Origin: JAXGQD01 sp964401615
Lineage (GTDB): Bacteria > Bacillota > Clostridia > Saccharofermentanales > Fastidiosipilaceae
Length of the DNA stretch: 26,003 nucleotides
Assembly: GCA_964401615.1 (NCBI GenBank)
Contig: CAYNZF010000025.1
Coordinates: 1 to 26,003, forward strand
Direction: 5' to 3'
Program-made: the position numbers and the translations under genes
Notes under the pieces: model-generated
The model's input: the letters and a program-made list of their open reading frames with translations, nothing else
What the model was told of the DNA's origin: nothing
Database searches by the model: none
Shown: in pieces, positions 1-7,165 of the stretch
How positions within the stretch are numbered: the stretch's first letter is position 1
Layout: each line of letters starts with the position of its first letter

Positions 1-10
1 CTCAAGTACC

Positions 11-96
11 GCGGGAATGGCGGAATTGGCAGACGCGCTAGTTTCAGGTATTAGTGATCCATGATCGTGCAGGTTCAAGTCCTGTTTCCCGCACCA
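11..96 (+). tRNA. tRNA-Leu (anticodon CAG)
   Basis: The acceptor stem GCGGGAA (11-17) pairs with TTCCCGC (86-92), followed by discriminator A and an encoded CCA (94-96). The D-arm region carries the leucine-type GGCGGAATTGGCAGACGCG motif. The anticodon stem CTAGT/ATTAG (38-42, 50-54) encloses loop TTCAGGT with CAG at 45-47, which reads CUG codons. A long variable arm follows (about 55-69), as expected for a class II tRNA, and then the GGTTCAAGTCC T-arm. The gene is complete. It is followed directly by an intrinsic terminator, so it ends its transcription unit; its promoter lies left of the window. Confidence 0.97.
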
Positions 97-100
97 CATG

Positions 101-127
101 AGCTCCCTTTAAAGGGGAGCTTTTTTT
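101..127 (+). terminator. Rho-independent terminator after tRNA-Leu
   Basis: The arms AGCTCCC and GGGAGCT form a GC-rich hairpin around a short TTTAAAG loop, followed by seven T (121-127). It begins four bases after the CCA end of the tRNA and clearly serves plus-strand transcription. Confidence 0.93.
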
Positions 128-186
128 ATTGACACAAGGCCCGGCGTTTTGAAAAAGCAGTTATTATTCGCGCCAAGAATTGTTTG

Positions 187-228
187 AAAAAAATCCGAAC
201 CGTTTCCACTTTGGGATGGTTCGGATTT
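187..228 (-). terminator. Rho-independent terminator of the nfeD-floA operon
   Basis: AAATCCGAACC (191-201) and GGTTCGGATTT (218-228) are perfect 11-base inverted repeats. Read on the minus strand, the hairpin runs straight into a T run (complement of the A run 187-193). It lies 13 bases past the stop codon of the small gene at 242-658, so it closes the minus-strand nfeD-floA-hypothetical operon. Confidence 0.92.
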
Positions 229-241
229 CGCTTACGGTTTC

Positions 242-658
242 TTATTTGTGGAAGCGATTGAGTTTGGGTCTCAACGATACAGGCTTGGCCAGGATCTCCG
301 AGAGTATGACGCCTTGGACCATTTGCTCCGAGCTCAGAGACAGTCTCGCTGTATCAGGTTTCGCGGTCTCAGTCTCGACCTTTTCTGTTAACTTGCCTTT
401 CCGGTTTACTGCTGCGTTTTCCCTTTTTTGATGATCGGGCATTTGCGTCATGATTTCCGGACTCTGACGAACCGGGGCTTGCTTCACGTTTTCCGAACTC
501 TGGCGAGCCGCCGCTTGCTTCAATTGTTCAATCTCTTCGCTTATCGGCTTGTAATAAGCCGCATTGGCGGCTGCTTGCTGCTGTGCCAGTGTATCGAAGT
601 ACTTTTCATTCATGATACCGTTAAGTATTTCGTTGAGCCGATTATTTTTGTTTTCCAT
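242..658 (-). CDS. Hypothetical 138-residue protein downstream of floA, with 12-residue repeats
   Basis: I do not recognise a named family. The protein is hydrophilic, with no signal peptide or membrane segment. Residues 1-46 are likely helical (MENKNNRLNEILNGIMNEKY, then Gln/Ala-rich). Residues 47-82 are three imperfect 12-residue repeats: KQAAARQSSENV, KQAPVRQSPEIM, TQMPDHQKRENA. Residues 83-105 are charged. The last 28 residues (SSEQMVQGVILSEIL, then basic) look like a compact conserved tail. From memory, similar SEIL-then-basic tails occur at the ends of uncharacterised Firmicutes proteins, but I cannot confirm this here. The start ATG has GAGGTGA upstream. The gene follows floA by 38 bases and ends at a strong terminator, so it belongs to the nfeD-floA operon and takes the place yqfB has in Bacillus. 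It is real with good confidence; its function is unknown. Confidence 0.82.
   Translation of the reverse strand: MENKNNRLNEILNGIMNEKYFDTLAQQQAAANAAYYKPISEEIEQLKQAAARQSSENVKQAPVRQSPEIMTQMPDHQKRENAAVNRKGKLTEKVETETAKPDTARLSLSSEQMVQGVILSEILAKPVSLRPKLNRFHK
413..520 (-). repeat. Three degenerate 36-base tandem repeats inside the floA-downstream gene
   Basis: Three consecutive 36-base units encode residues 47-58, 59-70 and 71-82 of the hypothetical protein. The first two share most bases, including the stretch encoding ArgGlnSer-x-Glu; the third is strongly diverged. The unit length is a multiple of three, so gain or loss of a unit would keep the frame. Confidence 0.7.
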
Positions 659-696
659 AACGAATTAATCACCTCGTTTCTCACTTGAGAAGCGTC

Positions 697-1737
697 TTAC
701 TTCCCGACCTGAGATGAATCTTCCGCTTTGGCTGAACCTGCGATCGAGCCCCTCATCTGTGTATCTGAAATCACATTTTGCATGTTGTAGTAGTCCATGA
801 CACCCAGCTTGCCTTCGCGTAAAGCCTGTGACATCGCTTTGGGGATTTCGGCTTCTGCTTCGACCACTTTAGCGCGCATCTCAACTACTTCCGCCTTCAT
901 TTCCTGTTCGTGCGCAACTGCCATCGCCCGTCGTTCTTCCGCTTTGGCCTGGGCAATACGCTTGTCCGCTTCAGCCTGATCTGTTTGAAGCTGGGCCCCG
1001 ATGTTGCGGCCAACATCAACATCAGCGATGTCGATGGAGAGGATCTCGAAGGCTGTACCACTGTCAAGTCCTTTGTTCAGAACTGTCTTGGATATGCGGT
1101 CAGGGTTTTCCAGGACTTCTTTGTGAGTCAAGGAGGAACCGATAGTAGTAACTATACCTTCACCCACACGGGCAATGATGGTTTGTTCTCCCGCACCGCC
1201 CACCAATCGGTCGATGTTAGCGCGTACAGTGACTCTGGCTTTGGCTTTCAGTTCTATACCGTCTTTGGCTATCGCAGCCACCAGGGGTGTTTCAATGACC
1301 TTGGGATTGACACTCATTTGAACGGCTTCCAAGACATCACGTCCTGCCAGGTCAATGGCGGCAGCACGTTCGAAGGGCAAAGGAATTTCCGCACGCTGGG
1401 CGGCAATCAACGCGTTGACCACGCGGTCGACGTTACCACCAGCCAGATAATGGGCTTCCAATTGATTGATGTTGAGATTCAAGCCGGCTTTGTTCGCCTT
1501 GATCAAGGGATCGACAACTTTTACAGGAGCGACACGACGAAGACGCATACCAATAAGGTTGAAAATTCCGACTTTGACACCTGCGGCGGCTGCGGAAATC
1601 CACAGTCTTATTGGTACAAAGCTGAAAAACGTGGATAACACGAAAACAACCGCGATGATTATTAAGATGTAGCTGATGTTAACAATTTCAAAAACTGAAG
1701 CAAAAATCTGTGGAGAGAATAAATCATCCATAAACAT
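697..1737 (-). CDS. floA: Flotillin-like protein FloA
   Basis: This is a membrane scaffold that organises functional membrane microdomains, related to YqfA of Bacillus subtilis. The 346-residue protein has an N-terminal hydrophobic hairpin-like anchor at about residues 20-42, then the SPFH-like region from about 66 to 250 (IRLWISAAAAGVKVGIFNLI, then MRLRRVAP), and an Ala/Glu-rich coiled coil (about 250-300, with EEIPKA-like AEAEIPKAMSQALREG) typical of the FloA tail. Length is close to the usual 320-335. The ATG follows AAAGGAAAA at good spacing. It lies 40 bases after nfeD, the classic partner, and before a small hypothetical gene, forming one operon closed by the terminator at 187-228. Family assignment is secure; client proteins cannot be told from sequence. 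Confidence 0.95.
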   Translation of the reverse strand: MFMDDLFSPQIFASVFEIVNISYILIIIAVVFVLSTFFSFVPIRLWISAAAAGVKVGIFNLIGMRLRRVAPVKVVDPLIKANKAGLNLNINQLEAHYLAGGNVDRVVNALIAAQRAEIPLPFERAAAIDLAGRDVLEAVQMSVNPKVIETPLVAAIAKDGIELKAKARVTVRANIDRLVGGAGEQTIIARVGEGIVTTIGSSLTHKEVLENPDRISKTVLNKGLDSGTAFEILSIDIADVDVGRNIGAQLQTDQAEADKRIAQAKAEERRAMAVAHEQEMKAEVVEMRAKVVEAEAEIPKAMSQALREGKLGVMDYYNMQNVISDTQMRGSIAGSAKAEDSSQVGK

Positions 1738-1777
1738 AAAATTTTCCTTTCAATTCAGCCACAATGGGCCAATGCGA

Positions 1778-2296
1778 TCATTCGATCGGTTTAACGACGA
1801 TGCGCCTTCCTTCAATGTTCACAATTTTGATTCTGGTGCCTGCTTCGATATAGCTCCCCTCTGACACAACGTCGATGCGTTGATCATCGAATTCGCCCAT
1901 ACCTGCTGGTCGCAGCAGCGAAAGTGCCACGCCTTCCTTACCCAGCAAGGCGCTGTCGTTGATTGTCGTACTGTAGCCGTCCTCACGTTTTGACGCGGAT
2001 CTGAGAATTAATTTATTCGACAGTTTTCCGTACTTGGCTGAACGCAGCACAACGACCAGAACAAGAGCAATCAAGGCAATCAGCACGACGACCATGATGA
2101 AGGCCTGCAAAGGTGTCTGCGCGGTCATGATGATGGCGATGATCAACATCGCGATGCCGGAACCTCCGGCTACACCAAAACCCGGAATAAACATCTCAAC
2201 AACTAATAAGAGCAAACCAAGAATGAACAAAACATATTGCAGCGTTCCAATATCGGCTAAAAAACTGCCGATGCTGGCGTAGATGGCCATGTTCAC
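1778..2296 (-). CDS. NfeD-like membrane protein, flotillin partner
   Basis: This is a short-form NfeD family membrane protein of 172 residues. Hydrophobic segments lie at about residues 19-38, 46-59 and 65-86, with the family's FIPGFGVAGGSGI turn between the first two. The C-terminal soluble part (about 112-172) is the NfeD OB-fold, recognised by LLGKEGVALSLLRPAG and the closing GTRIKIVNIEGRRIVVKP. The N-terminal ClpP-like protease domain of long NfeD is absent, as in the short form. The GTG start at 2296 is preferred over the ATG at 2290 because the AGGGGGG ribosome site (2303-2309) sits six bases from GTG. It is the first gene of the nfeD-floA-hypothetical operon, behind an extended -10 promoter. 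In Bacillus the equivalent pair is yqeZ-yqfA. Confidence 0.92.
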   Translation of the reverse strand: MNMAIYASIGSFLADIGTLQYVLFILGLLLLVVEMFIPGFGVAGGSGIAMLIIAIIMTAQTPLQAFIMVVVLIALIALVLVVVLRSAKYGKLSNKLILRSASKREDGYSTTINDSALLGKEGVALSLLRPAGMGEFDDQRIDVVSEGSYIEAGTRIKIVNIEGRRIVVKPIE

Positions 2297-2337
2297 AGTA
2301 ATCCCCCCTTTCGGTAAATGGTGGTGGTTTGAATATT

Positions 2338-2346
2338 ATTATAGCA
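2338..2346 (-). promoter_or_regulatory. Putative extended -10 promoter of nfeD-floA
   Basis: The minus strand reads TGCTATAAT: a perfect -10 hexamer (2343-2338) with the TGn extension (2346-2344). No good -35 lies 16-18 bases upstream. It is about 42 bases upstream of the GTG start of nfeD. A short inverted repeat, TAGCA-CGC-TGCTA (2342-2354), overlaps it. Confidence 0.6.
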
Positions 2347-2368
2347 CGCTGCTAATCGTTAAGAATTA

Positions 2369-3271
2369 TTACGTTTTTCTTCTTTTTTGTTTTCTGTACT
2401 CTGTGGGAGTCAAACCACGCTCTTCTTTAAAAGTCTTCGCAAAATAACTCATTTCCAGAAAACCGCAGCGGCCGGCAATCTCCGCAACGTTGAGATCAGA
2501 GGTCAATAAAAAATCAGACGCCTTTTGGATGCGAAACTGCTTGACATACTGCATCGGACTTGTGCCTATGGTGCTGCGAAAGCAGCGCAGGCACTCGCTT
2601 TCACTGATCAGCGCACTGGCTGCGATATCTGCGTTGCTTATGGGTTCGGCATAATTCTCTTGAATATATTGCAGCATTTTTTTGATGCGTTCACCGTCAC
2701 GCAGGATTTTGGAGGAAGGGAGGCGGGTCTGCTGCGGTCGTTGACTGGACAATAAAAAAATCACTTCCGAGAGATAAGAGCGCACGCTGAATTCAAAGCC
2801 CGCATCTTCGCTGGCCAAAGCCTGCCAGGCAAGTTCAATCAAAGTAAGGGCTTTGTTTTGCCATGGTACAGAATTCATCAGACCTAATGCTGCTTGAGAT
2901 CGATCTGTGAGTATGGGCTGTAAATATTTTTGCCAAAAAACGCTGTCGGCTCCGCCCCCCACCAAGCGCGGTTTAAACACCATGGAATGAAGTCTGCAGG
3001 CACTGGTGTCAAAATCCCAGACCGAATGGAGCACCGCTGCGTTGACAAAAAAACCGTCTCCGGCTTTGAGGATCGTCTTTGTGGAAGCTGCGGCTACGAC
3101 CGCTTGACCTTCAGTCACCAAAGCCACTTCGAGTTCGTCGTGCCAATGCCAGGGCACGGGTTCATTCAGTAAATCGTCATGGTAACAAGCGACGGGGAAA
3201 AAAGCATCACCATGGACAAGGCGTTCTTCACCCTTGTCGTTAACTAATATTTCATATTTAGAGATTGCCAC
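2369..3271 (-). CDS. AraC-family transcriptional regulator with cupin sensor domain
   Basis: This is a 300-residue regulator. The N-terminal AraC-type cupin (about residues 20-110) shows the metal/ligand-type strand WHWHDELEVALVTEG and a second His-bearing strand, HSVWDF. The C-terminal AraC DNA-binding domain (about 195-297) has two helix-turn-helix units: ISNADIAASALISESECLRC and NVAEIAGRCGFLEMSYFAKT, ending in the family signature GLTPTEYRKQ. The GTG start at 3271 is chosen because GAGG lies five bases upstream; an overlapping ATG is out of frame. A weak promoter (TTAGCA, 16 bases, TATGGT) may lie at 3296-3323. It is divergent from the HPr-like gene and nuclease-helicase. Such cupin regulators usually respond to sugars or other small molecules. 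No sugar operon is adjacent, so its target is unknown; autoregulation or control of the divergent gene is possible. Confidence 0.92.
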   Translation of the reverse strand: MAISKYEILVNDKGEERLVHGDAFFPVACYHDDLLNEPVPWHWHDELEVALVTEGQAVVAAASTKTILKAGDGFFVNAAVLHSVWDFDTSACRLHSMVFKPRLVGGGADSVFWQKYLQPILTDRSQAALGLMNSVPWQNKALTLIELAWQALASEDAGFEFSVRSYLSEVIFLLSSQRPQQTRLPSSKILRDGERIKKMLQYIQENYAEPISNADIAASALISESECLRCFRSTIGTSPMQYVKQFRIQKASDFLLTSDLNVAEIAGRCGFLEMSYFAKTFKEERGLTPTEYRKQKRRKT

Positions 3272-3340
3272 ATTTTCCTCACATTTGACGTTTTTACCAT
3301 AACTTTTTGCATTTTTTTGCTAATAAACGTAAATTGTTGA

Positions 3341-3349
3341 TGATATAGT
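3341..3349 (+). promoter_or_regulatory. Putative extended -10 promoter of the HPr-like gene
   Basis: TGATATAGT (TGn plus TATAGT, 5 of 6 to consensus) lies about 79 bases upstream of the ATG at 3428, with no convincing -35. The leader of about 70 bases is A-rich and ends in the AAGGAG site. Identified by eye only. Confidence 0.4.
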
Positions 3350-3427
3350 GATAACAGATTAGAAGAAGGAAAACAAGCGTGAAGAGCGATTCAAAACAAA
3401 ATAAAATGCATGAAGGAGAAAAATATT

Positions 3428-3658
3428 ATGTTAACGATTAAGTGGGTTGCGAATATGGAACAGTTATTATTTAAACTGGCGGCCGTCGATGGTGAGCTTA
3501 TACTTCATTTTCAAGACAATTCGATTTGCGATTTGAAGAAGAATTCGTCCGTACAGCAAGCGCTAAAAATGATCAAACCCGGACAGACCTCCATAAACAT
3601 CAGTGTTTCCAATACCGCTCAGGTTTCCGAAGTCTTAAAAAGCATGATGGGGGCTTAA
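3428..3658 (+). CDS. Small HPr-like protein lacking the phosphohistidine (tentative)
   Basis: The protein has 76 residues. The start is set at ATG 3428 because AAGGAG (3413-3418) lies nine bases upstream; an earlier in-frame ATG at 3410 overlaps that ribosome site and would be untranslatable. The order of strands and helices resembles HPr of the phosphotransferase system: a strand (GELILHFQDNSICDLK) like the HPr VNLEYNGKTVNLK strand, then a helix, then PGQTSINISVSNTAQVSEVL, like the HPr GAEITISASG-helix end. The HPr active-site segment GIHARPA is missing and no His is present near it, so it could not carry phosphate. It has no membrane segment. It sits between a divergent AraC regulator and the nuclease-helicase 72 bases downstream. 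The gene is likely real; the HPr resemblance is my own reading and needs a profile search. Confidence 0.7.
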   Translation: MLTIKWVANMEQLLFKLAAVDGELILHFQDNSICDLKKNSSVQQALKMIKPGQTSINISVSNTAQVSEVLKSMMGA

Positions 3659-3730
3659 AGCTCAATATCCACATTTTTCCGCAATGCGCTATACTTCAAA
3701 GAGTAAATTTGAGCGTGAAGGAGAGCGGTT

Positions 3731-6281
3731 TTGCCCAAACCACAGTACATCATCAAGCCCGACGTCGTGGTAGGCGTTACCCAGCTGGTTTCTTTCGTGC
3801 ATCAGGAGGGTGGGCTTTCTCCGCTGAATTTTTCTGATCTCAGCGGTGTCGAGGGTACACGGGTCCACCAGGCTTTTTTTAAAAAATTGTCCAAATCAGA
3901 CCCCGAGATGCGTTATGAAAGCGAATACAGCTTGAAGGCCGATTATACCAGCGGTGAATTTGCGATGCGTATTCAAGGTCGGGCTGACGTGGTCGCACAC
4001 AGTCGTGACGAAAGCTATATCATCGAGGTCAAATCCGTGGCGATTCCAGTCGCTGAACTCTCCACCCGCGGTGAACCTCTACACTGGGCGCAATGCAAAA
4101 TGTACTGCTACATGTACGCGTTGATTGAGCGTGACGCGCTTTTGCAGACGATTGCAGCGGATGATGAAATCGAAAGAAGACGCTTCTTGCAGGACTATTC
4201 GACCAGGGAAAAACGCTACATGCTCGCCTATGTCTCAAGCGAAGACTTGCAAAGTTTCATGCTGGAACGCCGCGAAAGCTTCGCCGCGCTGGAAGAGTGG
4301 TTCGAAATGACGGCCGTGCGTTATCTCGATTTTGCCCGTGATTTTCGTGACTATCGGGCCCGTCGTGATCGAGATATCAAGCAGATGCGCTTTCCCTACC
4401 CCCATCTGAGGGAGGGCCAGAAGACTTTCATGCAGCAGGTGCTGAAAAACTGCAAGAAAGTCGAGGACGACTGCGAGATATTCNNNNNNNNNNACACCTC
4501 TGCTGGTTCAAGCGCCCACCGGCACAGGCAAAACGATGTCGACACTTTATCCGAGTGTAAAGGCCCTGGGTGCTCATTTAGTTGAACAGATTTTTTATTT
4601 GACCGCCAAAACCTCAACGCGCATGGTTGCGGAGGAAGCCCTGGAAGACCTCACCGAAGGGCGTTTCGCCTTGCGGCGTTTGACATTGACCGCCAAAGAG
4701 CAGCTGTGTCTGGCTCCGGAGCTGTACTGCGACGCGCGCATTTGTCCTTATGCCACGGCCTACTATAACAATCTGCAAGCGGGCTTGGCTGAGCTCTTGC
4801 TGAATTTTACCATCAACGCTGAACGGGTGCAGGAAATGGGCCGCAAACACAGGCTCTGCCCTTTCGAACTTTCCCTGGACGCCGCTCTTTATTGTGACAT
4901 CATCATCGGGGACTACAATCACGCTTTCGATCCCAGGGTGAGATTGCAGCGCTTTTTCAACATGCCGCAAGCCCATTTTGCCCTGCTGGTCGATGAAGCC
5001 CATAATTTACCTGACCGCATGCGCGAAATGTACAGTGCCACTCTGACCGATGCACAGGTCGACAAAGCCGCGCTTGTGATAAAGGATTTACGGGGTGAGC
5101 AGGAACGGTATTTTGCGCCTCTGAAACGTTACATGGACGCGCTCAATGCAGCGATGAAATTGCAGCAGCCGGCTTTCGATGTGCTGGAAAAAGAACTGGA
5201 CGTCTCCCGGATCATGCAAGCCGAAGGGTTTCGAGCAATCAGGCAAGTACCGGCCAATTTTCTCAAAGCGCTTAGAGGGCTGACCTTTGTCCTTCGTGAT
5301 CTGTTAGACGACCTTCACGATCTGGCCAGGAAGCGCGATGTGCTGGATTTTTATTTCTCGGCTTTGTTTTTTCTGCGCGTGGCGGATGAGTTTTTTAACG
5401 ATCGTTACGTTTTTTCTGCGCAAATTGAGCAAAACCGCTTGCAAATGCGCCTGCTCTGCCTGGATGCTTCAGATCGGCTTATCGCGCTGTATCGCGACCA
5501 GCACGCAGCGGTGTTTTTTTCCGCCACACTCTCACCTATGCCCTATTTTTCTGTGGCTTTTTGTGGAAACTCGCGCGACGATAAGCCGGACATTCTGATT
5601 CTGCCCTCTCCCTTCCCGCCGGAAAACCTCACGCTTTGTGTGTTCGATTCAATTCAAACGTCCTACAACGAACGGCCCAAGTCACTCTCCACCCTCGTTA
5701 AGCTGGTCGCCAATACGCTGCTCGCCCGACCGGGCAAGTACCTGCTCTTCTTTCCCTCATATGCTTACATGGAAAGCTCGCTGCCGCTTTTCGCTCGCTT
5801 ATTCAAGGATCGCCCTGTCGACACTCTGGTACAGTCCAGAGGCATGACAGATGCTCAGAAGCGTGCCTTTCTGGCCAAATTTGACCGCGACAGCAATGCG
5901 CGCAGTCTCTTGGGCATAGCGCTGCTGGGCGGGGTTTTCGGTGAAGGCATCGACCTCACCGGTGAACGTCTGCACGGTGTCATCATCGTTGGAACCGGTA
6001 TACCCCAAATTTCACCCGAGCGCGAGCTCATGAAAGAATATTTCAACGAGGCCAATCATCAGGGCTACCAGTATGCCTATCAATTTCCCGGATTCAGCAA
6101 GGTCATGCAGGCTGCCGGGCGCCTTATCCGCAGTGAAAATGACAAGGGCCTCATTTTGCTGCTTGATCAACGCTACGCCAGACCGGATTACCGCCAGCTC
6201 TTCCCGGAAGAGTGGACAGCCCATTATGTTTCTACCTTGGATGAATTAAAAGAAGTTCTCGAGCAGGTGCCGAACTATTAG
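3731..6281 (+). CDS. Cas4/RecB-type nuclease fused to XPD/DinG-type helicase (interrupted by assembly gap)
   Basis: The first 251 residues hold a PD-(D/E)xK nuclease domain: D86 in GRAD, E99-x-K101 in IIEVKS, and Q121xxxY125 in QCKMY, the Cas4/RecB-type motif set. A helicase entry motif follows (FPYPHLREGQKTFMQQV). After the N run the frame resumes with Walker A (APTGTGKT, 4515-4538). Then come Cys residues suited to a 4Fe-4S cluster (ELYC, ARICPY, HRLCPFEL), the DEAH box (LLVDEAHN, near 4990) and motif VI (QAAGRLIRSENDKG). Such COG1199 proteins are ATP-dependent 5'-3' DNA helicases, here tethered to a nuclease, probably for DNA repair. The start is TTG 3731, with AAGGAG seven bases upstream. 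The two parts are in different frames only because the ten-N placeholder is not a multiple of three; the protein is probably intact, about 850 residues. A TATACT at 3690-3695 is a weak promoter candidate. Substrate unknown. Confidence 0.9.
4484..4493. other. Assembly gap (10 N) inside the nuclease-helicase gene
   Basis: Ten N lie between the helicase entry motif and Walker A. The left side ends on a codon boundary (after TTC 4481-4483) and the right side resumes with ACA at 4494, so the true gap must be a multiple of three if the gene is intact. Ten is not, so the run is a placeholder of unknown size. Confidence 0.97.
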
Positions 6282-6323
6282 CAGGAAGAGGTCACAACTT
6301 AAGCTGCAAATAACAACTGTGTC

Positions 6324-7162
6324 TTATGTGGGGATGACGCCTGAAAGCTGCAATAAGTAGCCCAGACGCCGGTAATTTTTTTCCAGGCAAGCCGTCAGGT
6401 AGGCTTGCGTAAAAGCCGACAGCTCCTTTTCAACCTCTTTGCTGATGTTAAAAGCAAACAAACGCTGCAGTGGCGCATCGGCAAAATAAAGCAATGCTCC
6501 ATACAATGCTTGAGAAATCGGCCAGATGGCCTGCCCCAAATAGGTATTACTCGCTTGCTCCCAATTCAGATGATTGCGGTACTCCACGTTGGAGGACAGC
6601 TTTCTTCCTTCGAGACCGCATAAAAAACTCATCCGCGGAAAGCTAAAGTACAAATCCCGAATCTCTCGCAAAGGCAGTCGACAATGGGGACAGGGTGAAA
6701 AATCCAGCCGATAGCCGGCCAGAGCAAGCAAGCGGATTTCAGTCGCGTGCGTGACTGCCAGAATTGCTTCGACTCCCCGGTCAACAGCCTGCTCCAGGGC
6801 ATAAAACGCGTAGACCATTAACTTGTAAAGTTCGTCAGCGCTTTCCACCGTTTGAGCTATATCAATCGCGATATCAGCTAAATGCGCAGCAGCGGTCAAG
6901 GCTTCTATGCTTTGTTTAAGTTTTGAAAAGGGGTAGGTGAAATTCGCCTGATTGACATAATATTTTTCCTTGTTTGTGAAAAGCGTGAATTCACAGAGGC
7001 TGAAAGCCTCAGTCGTAGCCAGGAGCGGGCTTTTTTGACGCAAAGCACCGCGCGCATAAACTTCCGTCAGCCCCTGTTCGCTGCTCAAGAGTTTGACATA
7101 NNNNNNNNNNCCGTCGCCGGGTTAGCTCTTAAAATCAGTGCTTTGAGTGAAAGAAGGCTCAT
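6324..7162 (-). CDS. recO: DNA repair protein RecO (interrupted by assembly gap)
   Basis: RecO loads RecA on SSB-coated single-stranded DNA in the RecFOR recombination pathway. The true N-terminus lies right of the N run: ATG 7162 gives MSLLSLKALILRANPAT, the typical RecO opening strand. After the gap YVKLLSSEQGLTEVYARGAL continues the OB-fold (family pattern: KLLTLLTxExGL). The rest is the helical RecO C-terminal domain, about 270 residues in all, near the usual 240-270. The zinc motif is incomplete: CPHC (codons near 6692-6681) and one Cys in FLCGLEG, where a fourth Cys is expected but Glu is present. The gene starts three bases after the ybeY-era stop, so it is co-transcribed and probably translationally coupled, with the usual era-recO order. 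It converges with the nuclease-helicase; no terminator is visible in the 42 bases between them. Confidence 0.94.
7101..7110. other. Assembly gap (10 N) inside recO
   Basis: Ten N break recO about 17 codons after its start. Frame continuity from ATG 7162 to the stop at 6324 needs a gap length of 2 modulo 3 (8 or 11, for example), so ten is a placeholder. RecO alignments expect only about three or four residues (G-E-x-D type) here, so little sequence is missing. Confidence 0.97.
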
Positions 7163-7165
7163 CTC

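Noticed and set aside
910..1638. Plus-strand open frame of 242 codons opposite floA
   Set aside because: It is fully antisense to a well-conserved gene, shows no recognisable domain and no ribosome site, and reflects the codon pattern of floA.
3410..3427. Upstream ATG at 3410 as the start of the HPr-like protein
   Set aside because: It overlaps the AAGGAG ribosome site that serves the ATG at 3428 and has no site of its own.
2369..6281. A defence island around the AraC regulator and nuclease-helicase
   Set aside because: Only one nuclease-helicase and one small gene are present, with no toxin, methylase, Cas gene or mobile element nearby; housekeeping genes flank both sides.
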